Positions 28,510-38,614 of a stretch of 64,000 nucleotides of DNA are shown piece by piece (the stretch's first letter is position 1; every line of letters starts with the position of its first letter). The notes beneath the pieces were generated by a model that was not told where the DNA came from, searched no databases, and saw only the letters and a program-made list of their open reading frames with translations. The position numbers were made by a program, and so were the translations under genes. This stretch comes from Pluralibacter sp. UBA7423. Its GTDB lineage: Bacteria > Pseudomonadota > Gammaproteobacteria > Enterobacterales > Enterobacteriaceae. The stretch is taken from NCBI GenBank assembly GCA_002470465.1, contig DKMD01000012.1, positions 1 through 64,000 of the forward strand. Direction: 5' to 3'.

Positions 28510-30465
28510 TCAGCCTCGCGCAGCGCCGTTCGGGATTAAACCATTTCTGATCTCCCCGGTGACACAGGGCTGAGGTTTACTAAACAGATATCCTTGTACG
28601 AAATCACAGCCCAGAGTCTGAAGACTTTCAAGCTGTTCCTGTGTTTCAACACCCTCTGCAACGGTCTTCATATTGAGAGACTTCGCCATGCCGGTGATGA
28701 GTTTGATGATATTCAGGGCGTCTTCCTGGGTCGATATCGACTGCACAAAGGATTTGTCTATTTTGATTTTATCGAACGCAAGTCGACTCAGCCGGGAAAG
28801 AGAAGAGTATCCGGTACCAAAATCGTCGATGGAGATTTGCACGCCCAGTGCTCTGAGCTTGTTAAGGGTATTCATCGGCGTTTTGCTCTCAATAAAGAGG
28901 GACGATTCAGTCACCTCCAGCTCAAGACGATCAGCCGGGAGCCCGGTTTCTTTCAGGACAGAGAGCACTATTCCGGCAAAGGCTTTGCTGCTTAGCTGGA
29001 CAGGAGAGACATTCACGGAGATTTTAACCGGAACTGCCCAGGAAGCCGCTTCCCGACAGGCCATGCTAAGCACTGATTTCCCCACCTCGTTAATCATTCC
29101 TGTTTTTTCGGCAACAGGGATAAAGCTATCCGGCGACAAAATCCCCTTTCGCGGATGCACCCAACGAATAAGCGCTTCATAGCTGTAAATTTCCCGGCTG
29201 AACGAGTCGACAATCGGTTGATAATAAACCACGAACTCTTTATTCATTATCGCCAGGGCCATATCATGCTCAAGGGTTCTGCTTTCTTGCAGCTTGTCTA
29301 ACATTCTCTGGCGGAAGACAGTAACCCTGCCAGCACCTTCATTTTTAGCTTCATAGAGGGCCAGGTCGGCTAATTTATAGAGATAATCAGAGCGACGTTC
29401 TGTTTCTGAGTTAACAATACCGACACAGGTGGTTATATTGATAATCGCGCTATAAATTGTGTAAGGCTGATTAATAGCATCACATATTTTTTGGGCCAGC
29501 GAAACAGCGTGACCTTCTGTCAAATCGCCAGAAATAAAGGCGAATTCATCCCCGCCTAAGCGATAAAACGTATCGGGATGAAAACTCATCGAGCCCAGAC
29601 GCTGGGATATTTGACACAGCAACATATCACCCGCATCATGACCATAGGTATCATTGACTTCCTTGAACCTGTCCAGATCAAATAACATTACGGTCACAGC
29701 GCTGTTATTGCCTTCTGCCATTTTGATGGCTTCGTTTAAATTATCCCAGAAAAACAGCCTGTTACTCATCCCTGTAAGAGGGTCATGATAAACGTCATAC
29801 TCCAGTCTGGCATTCTGCATTTGCAGCTTTTCTTTAGACTTCTGAAGCTCTTCCGCAAGTCCCCTGACCTGAAGATGTGCCTTCAAAATATTTCTGTTCT
29901 GATAAAAAATCAGCACACCCAGTATCGCACTCAGTATTATTAGCAACACTGAAATCGCGGAATAAACAGAGTACAGAGTTTGAATTTTGCTGTTGGCGTT
30001 GTTAATCAGGTTAACATCTTTATTTAAAGCACCGGATGAAAGACGGCTTAGTGGTGCATCAAGCGAATACATGGCCTTCAGATATACCTGAAGTTCCGGG
30101 CGACTCATGGTATCAAGGTGAGCATCGAGATAATTCAGCGTATTTTCGAGTTTTACAGCCAGTTCATGAAGTGATTTATGGCTATTGATATATTGGCCCA
30201 AATCACCTTCTTTCATCAAATCGCTCTGGCTGAGCATAATATCGAGGTGTAAGCGCACATCATCGAGTGTCATCGACTCATCGATAGTGTAAAGACCAAG
30301 CCATGATTCGAACCGGTAATACTCCGAAACCAGCTGTGCTGCAGACCATGAATTGGCGTAGTGCGTCAGTTTTTGTAGCTCTTGCTGCCTTTCGTGCACA
30401 AGAAAAGATATATATCCTGTGGATATAAAAAGGAAAAATATTATGGCAGCCAGTATTCTGTTCAT
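28510..30465 (-). CDS. Membrane GGDEF-EAL cyclic-di-GMP protein
   Basis: 651 aa. Membrane helix at about 3-20, periplasmic helical sensor region (about 22-165), second helix (about 167-187, ending in a basic stop-transfer), then GGDEF domain with the intact active site motif RLGGDEF (about 315) and an EAL domain with the intact catalytic signature YEALIRW and the loop DDFGTGYSSLS. Both cyclase and phosphodiesterase activity are therefore possible on sequence. It is preceded by a periplasmic molybdopterin-fold protein 17 bases upstream, which points to a two-gene signalling unit. Not present at this place in E. coli K-12. Confidence 0.9.
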   Translation of the reverse strand: MNRILAAIIFFLFISTGYISFLVHERQQELQKLTHYANSWSAAQLVSEYYRFESWLGLYTIDESMTLDDVRLHLDIMLSQSDLMKEGDLGQYINSHKSLHELAVKLENTLNYLDAHLDTMSRPELQVYLKAMYSLDAPLSRLSSGALNKDVNLINNANSKIQTLYSVYSAISVLLIILSAILGVLIFYQNRNILKAHLQVRGLAEELQKSKEKLQMQNARLEYDVYHDPLTGMSNRLFFWDNLNEAIKMAEGNNSAVTVMLFDLDRFKEVNDTYGHDAGDMLLCQISQRLGSMSFHPDTFYRLGGDEFAFISGDLTEGHAVSLAQKICDAINQPYTIYSAIINITTCVGIVNSETERRSDYLYKLADLALYEAKNEGAGRVTVFRQRMLDKLQESRTLEHDMALAIMNKEFVVYYQPIVDSFSREIYSYEALIRWVHPRKGILSPDSFIPVAEKTGMINEVGKSVLSMACREAASWAVPVKISVNVSPVQLSSKAFAGIVLSVLKETGLPADRLELEVTESSLFIESKTPMNTLNKLRALGVQISIDDFGTGYSSLSRLSRLAFDKIKIDKSFVQSISTQEDALNIIKLITGMAKSLNMKTVAEGVETQEQLESLQTLGCDFVQGYLFSKPQPCVTGEIRNGLIPNGAARG

Positions 30466-30482
30466 GTTGTTCTTCTGAGCCT

Positions 30483-30977
30483 CTACTCAATGCTCATTTT
30501 GCTAACCTGCCAGGCTGACCTTGAATAAAAGACCTGATTATTCAGTTCAGGTTTGCTGTCATAGGGATAGACTATGAATAGCGGACCTTTATCGCGGACG
30601 CGCATGTATTCCCCATTGATTTTTAGGGCAAGAATGACATTGTATTTTTTGAAATCACTGAGAGGGATAACGGTGGTGTAGTCATTGAGCGCCGTCACCG
30701 TCACAACAGAACCTTTCGCCCCAACGTAATCCATCAGCTTTTGCATTGGAATACCCGTAAAGGTTGTGCGTCCATTGTACCAGGGAGAGGCGGTCTGGAA
30801 ACTCACCATACCGAGCTTCTCGAGGCTCGCAATATCGAGAATAGCCTTACCATTTTCATTGGTATTTTCTATATTACCGGACAGCGTTAACAGGACTTTC
30901 CCGGCAGGTTTGGGAAGCTCGCCAGCCAAAATCTGCGTGGAGATCATAAAGCTTAACAGCATGACAATTAGCCGCAT
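30483..30977 (-). CDS. Periplasmic molybdopterin-binding-fold (SUOX-like) protein, partner of the GGDEF-EAL protein
   Basis: 164-aa precursor. Signal peptide about 1-18 (MRLIVMLLSFMISTQILA), then a compact domain with FTGIPMQKLMDYVGAKGS, DYTTVIPLSDF and FIVYPYDSKPELNNQVFYSRS. This pattern is that of short sulfite-oxidase-like molybdopterin-binding domain proteins that occur next to GGDEF/EAL genes in gammaproteobacteria. There is no obvious cofactor-coordinating cysteine in the usual place, so it may bind a ligand rather than catalyse. Probably feeds a periplasmic signal to the neighbouring c-di-GMP enzyme (inference from context). Confidence 0.75.
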   Translation of the reverse strand: MRLIVMLLSFMISTQILAGELPKPAGKVLLTLSGNIENTNENGKAILDIASLEKLGMVSFQTASPWYNGRTTFTGIPMQKLMDYVGAKGSVVTVTALNDYTTVIPLSDFKKYNVILALKINGEYMRVRDKGPLFIVYPYDSKPELNNQVFYSRSAWQVSKMSIE

Positions 30978-31285
30978 CTTAATCCACCTATCTACTGAAT
31001 ATTAAAGAATTATAATTTAGCTCGTGCTATTTATACATGCAGCCTGGCTAATAACAATGCATTAAGCAAATATATAATTTAATTCATAAAAATCAATGCA
31101 TTAACGCACCACTCGCTCTTTGTGATTGATTATTCAAGGGCGGAGCTGTTATTCAAGGCGCAGCTAACCTCACAGGGAGAGTACAAAAAACGAGCTGAGG
31201 GGTTAGTCAGTGCCAGCAAATTCATACAAACATTAAGGTTTATTGATTTGTGCAGGCTCAGGGCAGCGTTGATTTGCAGAGGGAT

Positions 31286-31303
31286 GGCTTTGTTGCATAA
31301 ATC
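31286..31303 (+). mobile_element. Solo terminal inverted repeat like IS903 (IS5 family)
   Basis: GGCTTTGTTGCATAAATC differs by one base from the IS903 end as I remember it (GGCTTTGTTGAATAAATC). No transposase gene and no opposite-facing copy were seen in the neighbourhood, so this would be a relic end or a chance match. It lies 130 bases upstream of the chloramphenicol acetyltransferase gene, inside the low-G+C islet. Confidence 0.5.
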
Positions 31304-31432
31304 GAGCTTTTGCCAGATGCGCTCTTCTCGCAAATGCTTCACTACCCAAACGATTTGGGACTGCAGGCCAGATTAATTCATGAAAAACTTCAGCTAACAT
31401 CTGATCTATGACTGCGAATCAAAGGTTAAAAA

Positions 31433-32110
31433 ATGAAAGAAACCACGGCAAACTATACGTCTGTTGATCTGTCTCGTTGGGCAAGAAAGGAACATTTTGA
31501 AGTTTTTCAGTCCTTTGCTCAAAGTACAATTAACCAAACCGTTCTGTTAGACATTACCTTGCTGCTAAAAAACATCAAAGAAGTTGGCTGGAAATTTTAC
31601 CCAACGATGATTTTCCTGCTTTCAAAAATCGTAAACCGGCACACTGAGTTCCGTATGGCCATGAAAAATAATGAGCTTGTTATATGGAATGAGGTGCATC
31701 CAATGTATACCATTTTCCATAATGAAACGGAGACCTTTTCATCATTATGGAGTCACTACGATGGCAATATTCATCACTTCCAGAGCGTCTATTCAGAGGA
31801 CGTTGCACGCTATGGTAATAATCTTTCTTATTGGCCGAAAGAAGAGTCCCTGGAAAATGTATTTTTCGTATCGGCTATTCCCTGGGTAAGCTTTACCAGC
31901 TTTAATATCAATATTGCTAACATGCAGAATTTTTTTGCTCCCATGTTCACTGTTGGGAAATATTACAAACAAGATGAAAAGGTATTGTTACCTCTCGCCG
32001 TTCAGGTACATCACTCCGTGTGCGATGGTTTCCATGTAGCAAGACTTATCAATGAATTACAGGACGAGTGTAATGACTTGCTGCACCACCCAGAGGAACC
32101 CGCTTCGTAA
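31433..32110 (+). CDS. cat: Type A chloramphenicol O-acetyltransferase
   Basis: 225 aa (CatA1 219). Transfers acetyl from acetyl-CoA to the 3-hydroxyl of chloramphenicol. The catalytic motif is intact: [16 protein letters not shown] with the active His about residue 194. Also conserved are RKEHFE near residue 19, [33 protein letters not shown] [16 protein letters not shown] and [12 protein letters not shown]. Divergence from CatA1 is spread along the whole protein, so it is not a recent copy of the common plasmid gene. No integron or resistance-cassette features adjoin it. Low G+C suggests horizontal gain. Ribosome site is weak (AAAGG eight bases upstream). Confidence 0.92.
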   Translation: MKETTANYTSVDLSRWARKEHFEVFQSFAQSTINQTVLLDITLLLKNIKEVGWKFYPTMIFLLSKIVNRHTEFRMAMKNNELVIWNEVHPMYTIFHNETETFSSLWSHYDGNIHHFQSVYSEDVARYGNNLSYWPKEESLENVFFVSAIPWVSFTSFNINIANMQNFFAPMFTVGKYYKQDEKVLLPLAVQVHHSVCDGFHVARLINELQDECNDLLHHPEEPAS

Positions 32111-32311
32111 TGCGCTAAAAGCTGTGAAAGTCTGCTTTTACAGAGGGCGGGCAGCAAGGAACGCTGTCATCTCTGCCAGAAACGAAGAGCTGCCCTGTTA
32201 GATTACTCCACTCCTCAACCCCCTCCTCCCGTAGCCGCTCGCCCTCTGCTAAAGCGACCCACAAAACAATTCGGCAAACGAAGTGGACAAGCCGAAAAAA
32301 CAGTCATAATC
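32111..32311. other. Gene-free spacer between cat and cecR
   Basis: About 200 bases. A weak hairpin AAAAGC...GCTTTT just after the cat stop (32117-32142) could end its transcript, but has no T-run. The rest up to the CecR palindrome is normal-composition sequence with no gene seen. Confidence 0.4.
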
Positions 32312-32331
32312 TTAATCAATCGATTGATTAA
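32312..32331 (+). promoter_or_regulatory. CecR operator
   Basis: Perfect 20-bp palindrome TTAATCAATCGATTGATTAA, 14 bases before the cecR start. TetR repressors bind sites of this kind and CecR controls its own operon in E. coli, so this is almost certainly the autoregulatory site. The left neighbour is now cat, not rhlE. Confidence 0.82.
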
Positions 32332-32345
32332 CTTTCAGAGACCCG

Positions 32346-33014
32346 ATGAATACCACGCCAATCACCAGCAAGGGCGAACAGGCCAAAAGCCAGCTGATTG
32401 CCGCCGCTATCGCCCAGTTCGGCGAATATGGCCTGCATGCCACAACCCGCGACATTGCCGCGCTGGCGGGACAAAACATCGCCGCTATCCCCTACTATTT
32501 CGGCTCGAAAGAAGATCTTTATCTCGCCTGCGCCCAGTGGATCGCTGATTTTATCGGCAACCACTTTCGCCCTCTCGCCGAGGCGGGCGAAGCGCTGCTG
32601 AGCAAGCCTTCGCCAGACAAAACCGCGATCCGCACGCTGATTCTTCAGGCCAGCCAGAATATGATCCTGCTGCTGACCCAGGACGAAACGGTCAACCTCA
32701 GTAAGTTTATCTCGCGCGAGCAACTTTCGCCTTCCCCCGCCTATCAGCTGATTCACGATCGGGTCATCGCCCCGCTCCATGCACATCTGACGCGGCTCAT
32801 TGCGGCTTATACCGGGCGAAGTCCAACGGACACGGACACCATTTTGCATACCCATGCCCTGCTCGGGGAAATCCTCGCCTTCCGCCTCGGGCGTGAAACT
32901 ATTTTGCTGCGCACCGGCTGGACCCAGTTTGATGAAGAAAAAACGGAACGCATTTTCCAGGTGATTACCTGCCATATCGATCTCTTGCTCAACGGATTAA
33001 CGCAAAGGAGCTGA
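32346..33014 (+). CDS. cecR: CecR (YbiH), TetR family regulator of the ybhGFSR exporter
   Basis: 222 aa (E. coli 223). TetR N-terminal HTH at about 12-58 ([20 protein letters not shown] followed by [18 protein letters not shown]) and a C-terminal CerR-type ligand domain. In E. coli it affects sensitivity to cefoperazone and chloramphenicol and controls rhlE and its own operon. First gene of cecR-ybhG-ybhF-ybhS-ybhR, with 4 bases to ybhG. Confidence 0.93.
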   Translation: MNTTPITSKGEQAKSQLIAAAIAQFGEYGLHATTRDIAALAGQNIAAIPYYFGSKEDLYLACAQWIADFIGNHFRPLAEAGEALLSKPSPDKTAIRTLILQASQNMILLLTQDETVNLSKFISREQLSPSPAYQLIHDRVIAPLHAHLTRLIAAYTGRSPTDTDTILHTHALLGEILAFRLGRETILLRTGWTQFDEEKTERIFQVITCHIDLLLNGLTQRS

Positions 33015-33018
33015 AGTC

Positions 33019-34014
33019 ATGAAGAAACCCATCATCCTCGGTCTGGTTGTCGCAGTGATTGTCGCCGCGATTGCCGCGGGCGCATTCTGGTATCAGAGCA
33101 GTAAGGACACTGGCCTGACCCTTTACGGCAACGTCGATATCCGCACCGTGAATATGAGCTTCCGCGTCGGAGGCCGTTTGCAGGCATTACAGGTGGATGA
33201 AGGCGATGCGGTGAAAGCCGGGCAAACCCTCGGTGAGCTCGACCACGCGCCGTATGAAAATGCGCTGATGCAGGCTAAAGCCAACGTGGCTGCCGCCAAG
33301 GCGAAGTACGATTTGCTGATGGCGGGCTATCGTGATGAGGAAATTGCCCAGGCCGCCGCTGCCGTGCGTCAGGCACAGGCCGCTTACGACTACGCGCAGA
33401 ACTTTTATCAGCGCCAGCAAGGCCTGTGGAAAAGCCGCACCGTCTCCGCCAACGATTTAGAAAACGCTAAATCCGCGCGCGACCAGGCTCAGGCAACGCT
33501 GAAATCGGCACAGGATAAGCTCAGCCAGTATCACGCCGGTAATCGTCCGCAGGAAATCGCCCAGGCGAAAGCCAGCCTCGAACAGGCCCAGGCGCAGCTT
33601 GCCCAGTCGCAGCTGGATTTGCAGGACACCACCCTGCTCGCCCCGTCCGAAGGCACTATCCTGACCCGTGCCGTTGAGCCGGGCAGCATGCTAAACGCGG
33701 GCAGCACGGTGCTGACGCTCTCTCTTACCCGCCCGGTGTGGGTGCGTGCCTACGTCGATGAAAGCAACCTGAACCAGGCTCAGCCTGGACGTACGCTGCT
33801 GCTCTACACCGACGGTCGCCCGGATAAGCCTTATCACGGCAAAATCGGCTTCGTGTCACCAACGGCAGAATTCACGCCAAAAACTGTCGAGACTCCTGAC
33901 CTGCGCACCGACCTGGTTTATCGCCTGCGCATTATCGTGACGGATGCCGACAGCGCGCTGCGCCAGGGCATGCCGGTGACCGTCAAGTTTGCGCAGGGAG
34001 AGACGCATGAATGA
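33019..34014 (+). CDS. ybhG: YbhG, HlyD family periplasmic adaptor
   Basis: 331 aa (E. coli 332). N-terminal signal/anchor helix (about 5-24), barrel-sandwich hybrid domain, alpha-hairpin with heptad-like Ala/Gln/Lys pattern (about 90-200) and beta-barrel. The first half has [22 protein letters not shown], the lipoyl-like segment. It connects the YbhFSR ABC exporter to an outer membrane channel such as TolC. The stop overlaps the ybhF start (8 bases). Confidence 0.94.
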   Translation: MKKPIILGLVVAVIVAAIAAGAFWYQSSKDTGLTLYGNVDIRTVNMSFRVGGRLQALQVDEGDAVKAGQTLGELDHAPYENALMQAKANVAAAKAKYDLLMAGYRDEEIAQAAAAVRQAQAAYDYAQNFYQRQQGLWKSRTVSANDLENAKSARDQAQATLKSAQDKLSQYHAGNRPQEIAQAKASLEQAQAQLAQSQLDLQDTTLLAPSEGTILTRAVEPGSMLNAGSTVLTLSLTRPVWVRAYVDESNLNQAQPGRTLLLYTDGRPDKPYHGKIGFVSPTAEFTPKTVETPDLRTDLVYRLRIIVTDADSALRQGMPVTVKFAQGETHE

Positions 34015-35746
34015 AGCGGTGATTAAGCTCGACGGGCTTATCAAACGCTTTGCCGGTATGGATAAGCCTGCGGTTGCCCGGCTCGACTGCACCGTTCAGA
34101 CCGGTTATGTCACCGGCCTGGTCGGTCCGGACGGTGCGGGAAAAACCACGCTGATGCGTATGCTCGCGGGTCTGCTCAAGCCGGACGAAGGCAAAGTCAG
34201 CGTGATCGGCTACGACCCTATCGATGACAACAGCGCCCTGCACGCGGTACTCGGCTATATGCCGCAAAAATTTGGCCTGTATGAAGATTTAACGGTGATG
34301 GAAAACCTGACGCTGTATGCCGATCTGCGCAGCGTCACCGGTGAGCAGCGCGAAAAAACCTTCGCCAGACTGCTGGAATTTACTTCTCTTGGTCCCTTCA
34401 CCGGACGCCTGGCGGGCAAGCTTTCCGGCGGCATGAAGCAGAAGCTGGGACTTGCCTGTACCCTCGTCGGCGAACCGAAAGTGCTGCTGCTGGATGAACC
34501 CGGCGTGGGCGTCGACCCGATTTCCCGCCGCGAGCTGTGGCAGATGGTGCACGAGCTGGCAGGCGACGGAATGCTGATCCTCTGGAGCACCTCTTACCTT
34601 GATGAAGCAGAGCAGTGCCGGGACGTGCTGCTGCTGAACGAAGGTGAGTTGCTTTATCAGGGCGAGCCGAAAGCGCTGACCGATACCATGCGCGGGCGAA
34701 GCTTCCTGATGAACAGCCCGGTTGAGAACAACCGTCGGCTGTTACAGCGGGCGCTGAAGCTGCCGCAGGTCAGCGATGGAATGATCCAGGGCCGTTCGGT
34801 GCGGCTTATCCTCACTAAAGAGGCCACCGCCGAACAGATTCGCCATGCCGACGGCATGCCGGAGATGGAGATAGAGGAAACGCCGCCACGCTTTGAGGAC
34901 GCCTTTATCGATCTGCTGGGCGGCGCAGGCACCTCTGAATCTCCGCTGGGCGCCATTCTGCACACCGTGGACGGTACGCCTGGCGAAACGGTAATAGAAG
35001 CCAAAGAGCTCACCAAAAAATTCGGTGATTTCGCCGCCACCGATCGCGTGAATTTTGCCGTGAAGCGCGGAGAGATTTTTGGCCTGCTTGGCCCTAACGG
35101 AGCGGGTAAATCTACCACCTTTAAAATGATGTGCGGTCTGCTGGTGCCCACGTCCGGCAAAGCGCTGGTGCTGGATATGGATCTGAAAGTCAGCTCCGGC
35201 AAGGCGCGCCAGCATCTGGGCTATATGGCGCAGAAATTTTCGCTGTACGGCAATCTGACGGTCGAACAAAACCTGCGCTTCTTCTCCGGCGTATATGGCC
35301 TGCGCGGCAGCGCCCAGAACGAAAAAATCACCAAAATGAGCGAGGCGTTTGGCCTGAAAAGCATCAGCAGCCACGCGACGGACGATTTACCGCTCGGCTA
35401 TAAGCAGCGGCTGGCGCTGGCCTGCTCGCTGATGCACGAGCCCGATATTCTGTTTCTCGACGAACCCACCTCCGGCGTGGACCCGATTACCCGCCGGGAG
35501 TTCTGGTTGCATATCAACAGCATGGTGGAAAAAGGCGTGACGGTGATGGTCACCACGCACTTTATGGATGAAGCCGAGTACTGTGACCGTATCGGCCTGG
35601 TCTATCGCGGCAAGCTTATCGCCAGCGGCACGCCGGATGATTTAAAGGCCCAGGCAGCGGGCGCCGAAGCCAGCGATCCGACAATGGAGCAGGCGTTCAT
35701 TACGCTTATCAACGACTGGGATAAGGAGCATCACGATGTCCGGTAG
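34007..35746 (+). CDS. ybhF: YbhF, tandem ABC ATPase of the YbhFSR exporter
   Basis: 579 aa with two full nucleotide-binding domains. Domain 1: Walker [10 protein letters not shown], signature [15 protein letters not shown], Walker [13 protein letters not shown]. Domain 2: Walker [10 protein letters not shown], signature degenerate as [15 protein letters not shown], Walker [16 protein letters not shown] 34007 is chosen (an in-frame TTG lies 18 bases upstream). In E. coli YbhFSR exports drugs and Na+/Li+. Overlaps ybhS by 11 bases. Confidence 0.95.
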   Translation: MNEAVIKLDGLIKRFAGMDKPAVARLDCTVQTGYVTGLVGPDGAGKTTLMRMLAGLLKPDEGKVSVIGYDPIDDNSALHAVLGYMPQKFGLYEDLTVMENLTLYADLRSVTGEQREKTFARLLEFTSLGPFTGRLAGKLSGGMKQKLGLACTLVGEPKVLLLDEPGVGVDPISRRELWQMVHELAGDGMLILWSTSYLDEAEQCRDVLLLNEGELLYQGEPKALTDTMRGRSFLMNSPVENNRRLLQRALKLPQVSDGMIQGRSVRLILTKEATAEQIRHADGMPEMEIEETPPRFEDAFIDLLGGAGTSESPLGAILHTVDGTPGETVIEAKELTKKFGDFAATDRVNFAVKRGEIFGLLGPNGAGKSTTFKMMCGLLVPTSGKALVLDMDLKVSSGKARQHLGYMAQKFSLYGNLTVEQNLRFFSGVYGLRGSAQNEKITKMSEAFGLKSISSHATDDLPLGYKQRLALACSLMHEPDILFLDEPTSGVDPITRREFWLHINSMVEKGVTVMVTTHFMDEAEYCDRIGLVYRGKLIASGTPDDLKAQAAGAEASDPTMEQAFITLINDWDKEHHDVR

Positions 35747-36869
35747 CGTGCTTTCCTGGCGACGCGTGCGCGCCCTGTGCGTGAAAGAGACGCGGCAGAT
35801 TGTCCGCGACCCCAGCAGCTGGCTGATTGCGGTGGTCATCCCACTGATGCTGCTGTTTATCTTCGGCTACGGCATTAACCTCGACTCCAGCAAGCTGCGG
35901 GTCGGCATTCTGCTGGAACAACAAAGCGAAGAGGCGCTGGACTTCGCCCACACCATGACCGGCTCACCGTACATTGACGCCACGCTCAGCGATAACCGCC
36001 AGGAGCTGATTCAGAAAATGCAGGCCGGGCGCATCCGTGGCCTGGTGGTGATCCCGGTGAACTTCGCCGCACAGATGAACCGTGCGGGCGATACCGCGCC
36101 GCTACAGGTAATCACCGACGGCAGCGAGCCGAACACCGCCAACTTCGTGCAGGGCTACGTACAGGGAATATGGCAAATCTGGCAGATGCAGCGGGCGGAA
36201 GACAGGGGTGAATCCTTCGAGCCGCTGATTGACGTACAGCTACGCTACTGGTTTAACCCGGCGGCCATCAGCCAGCACTTCATTATTCCCGGGGCAATTA
36301 CGATCATCATGACGGTGATCGGCGCGATCCTGACGTCACTGGTGGTCGCCCGCGAATGGGAGCGCGGCACCATGGAAGCGTTGCTGTCCACCGAAGTCAC
36401 CCGCGCCGAGCTGCTGCTGTGCAAGCTCATTCCCTATTACTTCCTCGGCATGCTGGCGATGGGGCTGTGCATGCTGGTCTCGGTGTTCATCATGGGCGTG
36501 CCGTACCGCGGCTCGCTGCTGGTCCTGTTTTTAATCACCAGCCTGTTTTTGCTGAGCACGCTGGGCATGGGCCTGCTGATTTCGACTATTACGCGCAATC
36601 AGTTTAACGCCGCTCAGGTGGCGCTGAACGCCGCGTTTTTACCGTCCATTATGCTGTCCGGGTTTATTTTTCAGATAGACAGCATGCCCGCAGCCATTCG
36701 CGCGGTGACGTACGTTATTCCGGCCCGCTATTTCGTCAGCACGCTGCAAAGCCTGTTTCTCGCCGGGAACATTCCGGTGGTGCTGATGGTGAACACGCTG
36801 TTTTTGATTGCCTCGGCGGTGATGTTTATCGGCCTGACGTGGCTGAAAACGAAGCGTCGGCTCGATTAA
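35736..36869 (+). CDS. ybhS: YbhS, ABC-2 type permease
   Basis: 377 aa (same as E. coli). One N-terminal helix (about 27-45), a large periplasmic domain (about 46-175) and five C-terminal helices, the ABC2_membrane_3 layout. The conserved [20 protein letters not shown] cytoplasmic loop after helix 2 contacts the ATPase. Works with YbhR as a heterodimer energised by YbhF. Confidence 0.95.
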   Translation: MSGSVLSWRRVRALCVKETRQIVRDPSSWLIAVVIPLMLLFIFGYGINLDSSKLRVGILLEQQSEEALDFAHTMTGSPYIDATLSDNRQELIQKMQAGRIRGLVVIPVNFAAQMNRAGDTAPLQVITDGSEPNTANFVQGYVQGIWQIWQMQRAEDRGESFEPLIDVQLRYWFNPAAISQHFIIPGAITIIMTVIGAILTSLVVAREWERGTMEALLSTEVTRAELLLCKLIPYYFLGMLAMGLCMLVSVFIMGVPYRGSLLVLFLITSLFLLSTLGMGLLISTITRNQFNAAQVALNAAFLPSIMLSGFIFQIDSMPAAIRAVTYVIPARYFVSTLQSLFLAGNIPVVLMVNTLFLIASAVMFIGLTWLKTKRRLD

Positions 36870-36871
36870 TT

Positions 36872-36982
36872 TGCCCGGTGGCTGATTGCCCGGTGGCGGC
36901 TAACGCCTTACCAGGCCTACAAACCGGGCCTACGGTGATATCAATTTTGTAGGTCGGGTCAGGCGCAGCCGCCACCCGACAA
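36872..36982. repeat. REP pair between ybhS and ybhR
   Basis: Several REP half-units: GCCCGGTGGCTGATTGCCCGGTGGCGG..TTACCAGGCCTAC, then CGGGCCTACGG and GTAGGTCGGGTCAGGCGCAGCCGCCACCCGAC in the opposite orientation. It makes a 135-base gap inside an otherwise tight operon; in E. coli ybhS and ybhR abut. Confidence 0.7.
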
Positions 36983-37004
36983 TTGAGAAATCAAGGGAGA
37001 AACG

Positions 37005-38111
37005 ATGTTTCATCGCTTATGGACGCTGATCCGTAAAGAGCTACAGTCGCTGCTGCGCGAACCGCAAACCCGCGCCATTCTGATCATACCCGTACTGATT
37101 CAGGTGCTACTGTTCCCGTTCGCCGCCACGCTTGAGGTGACCAACGCCACCATCGCCATTTATAACGAAGACAGCGGTAAACACGCGGTGGAGCTGACCC
37201 AGCGCTTCGCCCGTGCGAAGGCGTTCACCCACGTGCTGCTCCTGCGCAGCCCGCAGGACATCCAGACGACCATCGATACGCAAAAAGCCCTGCTGGTAAT
37301 ACGTTTCCCGGCGGATTTTTCACGCAATCTCGACAGCGGACAGACCGCGCCGATGCAGCTGCTGCTCGACGGACGCAACTCCAACAGCGCGCAGATCGCC
37401 GCCAACTATCTCCAGCGCATCGTTGAGGAGTACCAGCAGGAACTGCTCGACGGCCAACCGAAGCCGAACAACAGCGAACTGGTGGTGCGCAACTGGTATA
37501 ACCCGAATCTGGACTACAAGTGGTTCGTGGTGCCGTCGCTGATTGCGATGATCACCACCATCGGGGTGATGATTGTGACGTCGCTGTCCGTCGCCCGCGA
37601 GCGCGAACAGGGTACGCTCGATCAGCTGCTGGTATCGCCGCTCGCCACCTGGCAAATCTTCGTTGGCAAGGCGGTGCCCGCGCTGATTGTCGCGACCTTC
37701 CAGGCAAGCATCGTGCTGGCGGTGGGCATCTTCGCCTATCAGATTCCGTTTGCCGGATCGCTTTTACTCTTTTACTTCACCATGCTGGTGTACGGGCTCT
37801 CACTGGTGGGATTCGGGCTGCTGATTTCCTCGCTGTGCGAAACGCAGCAGCAGGCGTTTATCGGGGTGTTTGTGTTTATGATGCCCGCCATTCTGCTCTC
37901 GGGCTACGTCTCGCCGGTAGAGAATATGCCGGTGTGGCTACAGGACGTGACGTGGATTAACCCGATTCGCCACTTTACGGACATTACCAAGCAGATTTAC
38001 CTGAAGGATGCGAGCTTTGACATCATTTGGGGAAGCCTGTGGCCGCTGCTGGTGATAGCGGCCACGACGGGTTCAGTGGCGTACGCGATGTTTCGGCGAA
38101 ACGTGGCGTAG
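37005..38111 (+). CDS. ybhR: YbhR, ABC-2 type permease
   Basis: 368 aa (E. coli 368). Same layout as YbhS: one N-terminal helix, periplasmic domain about 45-170, five helices in the C-terminal half, and the loop [20 protein letters not shown]. Its 3' end overlaps the convergent ybhQ by 39 bases. The REP pair upstream may lower its expression relative to ybhS, but this is guesswork. Confidence 0.95.
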   Translation: MFHRLWTLIRKELQSLLREPQTRAILIIPVLIQVLLFPFAATLEVTNATIAIYNEDSGKHAVELTQRFARAKAFTHVLLLRSPQDIQTTIDTQKALLVIRFPADFSRNLDSGQTAPMQLLLDGRNSNSAQIAANYLQRIVEEYQQELLDGQPKPNNSELVVRNWYNPNLDYKWFVVPSLIAMITTIGVMIVTSLSVAREREQGTLDQLLVSPLATWQIFVGKAVPALIVATFQASIVLAVGIFAYQIPFAGSLLLFYFTMLVYGLSLVGFGLLISSLCETQQQAFIGVFVFMMPAILLSGYVSPVENMPVWLQDVTWINPIRHFTDITKQIYLKDASFDIIWGSLWPLLVIAATTGSVAYAMFRRNVA

Positions 38112-38483
38112 CTTTTTGTCTTTGGTGAGCAGCGAGAGCAGCGCAGGCCCGGCCAGGATCACCACGCCGGCCAGCGCCAGCAGCAGGTTGTTGTGCAGCA
38201 CGCGTGACAGCAGCCACAACACGATCACCGCCGCCCCGAAATACCAGGTGGTGGTGAGCTCTTCAAGAAAATCTCCTGTTTCGCGCCAACGCGCCTCGTG
38301 GTGGCGCTGGAGGGCCAGCATAAAGATCACCGTCAGCGCATAAAGGGCACAAAGCCCAAGCCCCACCTTCACCAGAGAGCCGCCCATCCAGCCCATCACC
38401 AGCGCGGCCACTACCAGCAAATGCAATACAATCTGCCAGCAGCTCAGGCCCGTTGCGACACGAATTCGTTGTTGCCACTTCAT
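38073..38483 (-). CDS. ybhQ: YbhQ, inner membrane protein
   Basis: 136 aa, same as E. coli YbhQ. Four hydrophobic segments (about 15-35, 38-58, 85-101, 103-123) and a basic C-terminus ([16 protein letters not shown]). Function unknown. It is on the minus strand, convergent with ybhR, and begins opposite ybhP. Confidence 0.9.
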   Translation of the reverse strand: MKWQQRIRVATGLSCWQIVLHLLVVAALVMGWMGGSLVKVGLGLCALYALTVIFMLALQRHHEARWRETGDFLEELTTTWYFGAAVIVLWLLSRVLHNNLLLALAGVVILAGPALLSLLTKDKKLRHVSPKHRVRH

Positions 38484-38614
38484 GTCCTTCCTCCCGAAGC
38501 ATTTTCAACTGTAACTGAGAGTACCGGACTTTACGGAAAATTCCGTATCACCGCACCTTTTTGTGACGGCTACTACACTATTTTATTCAGGACAGTGATG
38601 CGAACAGGACAATT

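Noticed and set aside
31122..31376. 84-codon frame upstream of cat
   Set aside because: No ribosome site, poor composition, and it passes through the IS903-like end; more likely spacer.
28460..32160. Similar strings GTCTGCTTT...AGCAAGGA on both sides of the islet, as possible insertion repeats
   Set aside because: The match is short and gapped, and one copy is interrupted by 13 extra bases; not enough for attachment sites or target duplications.
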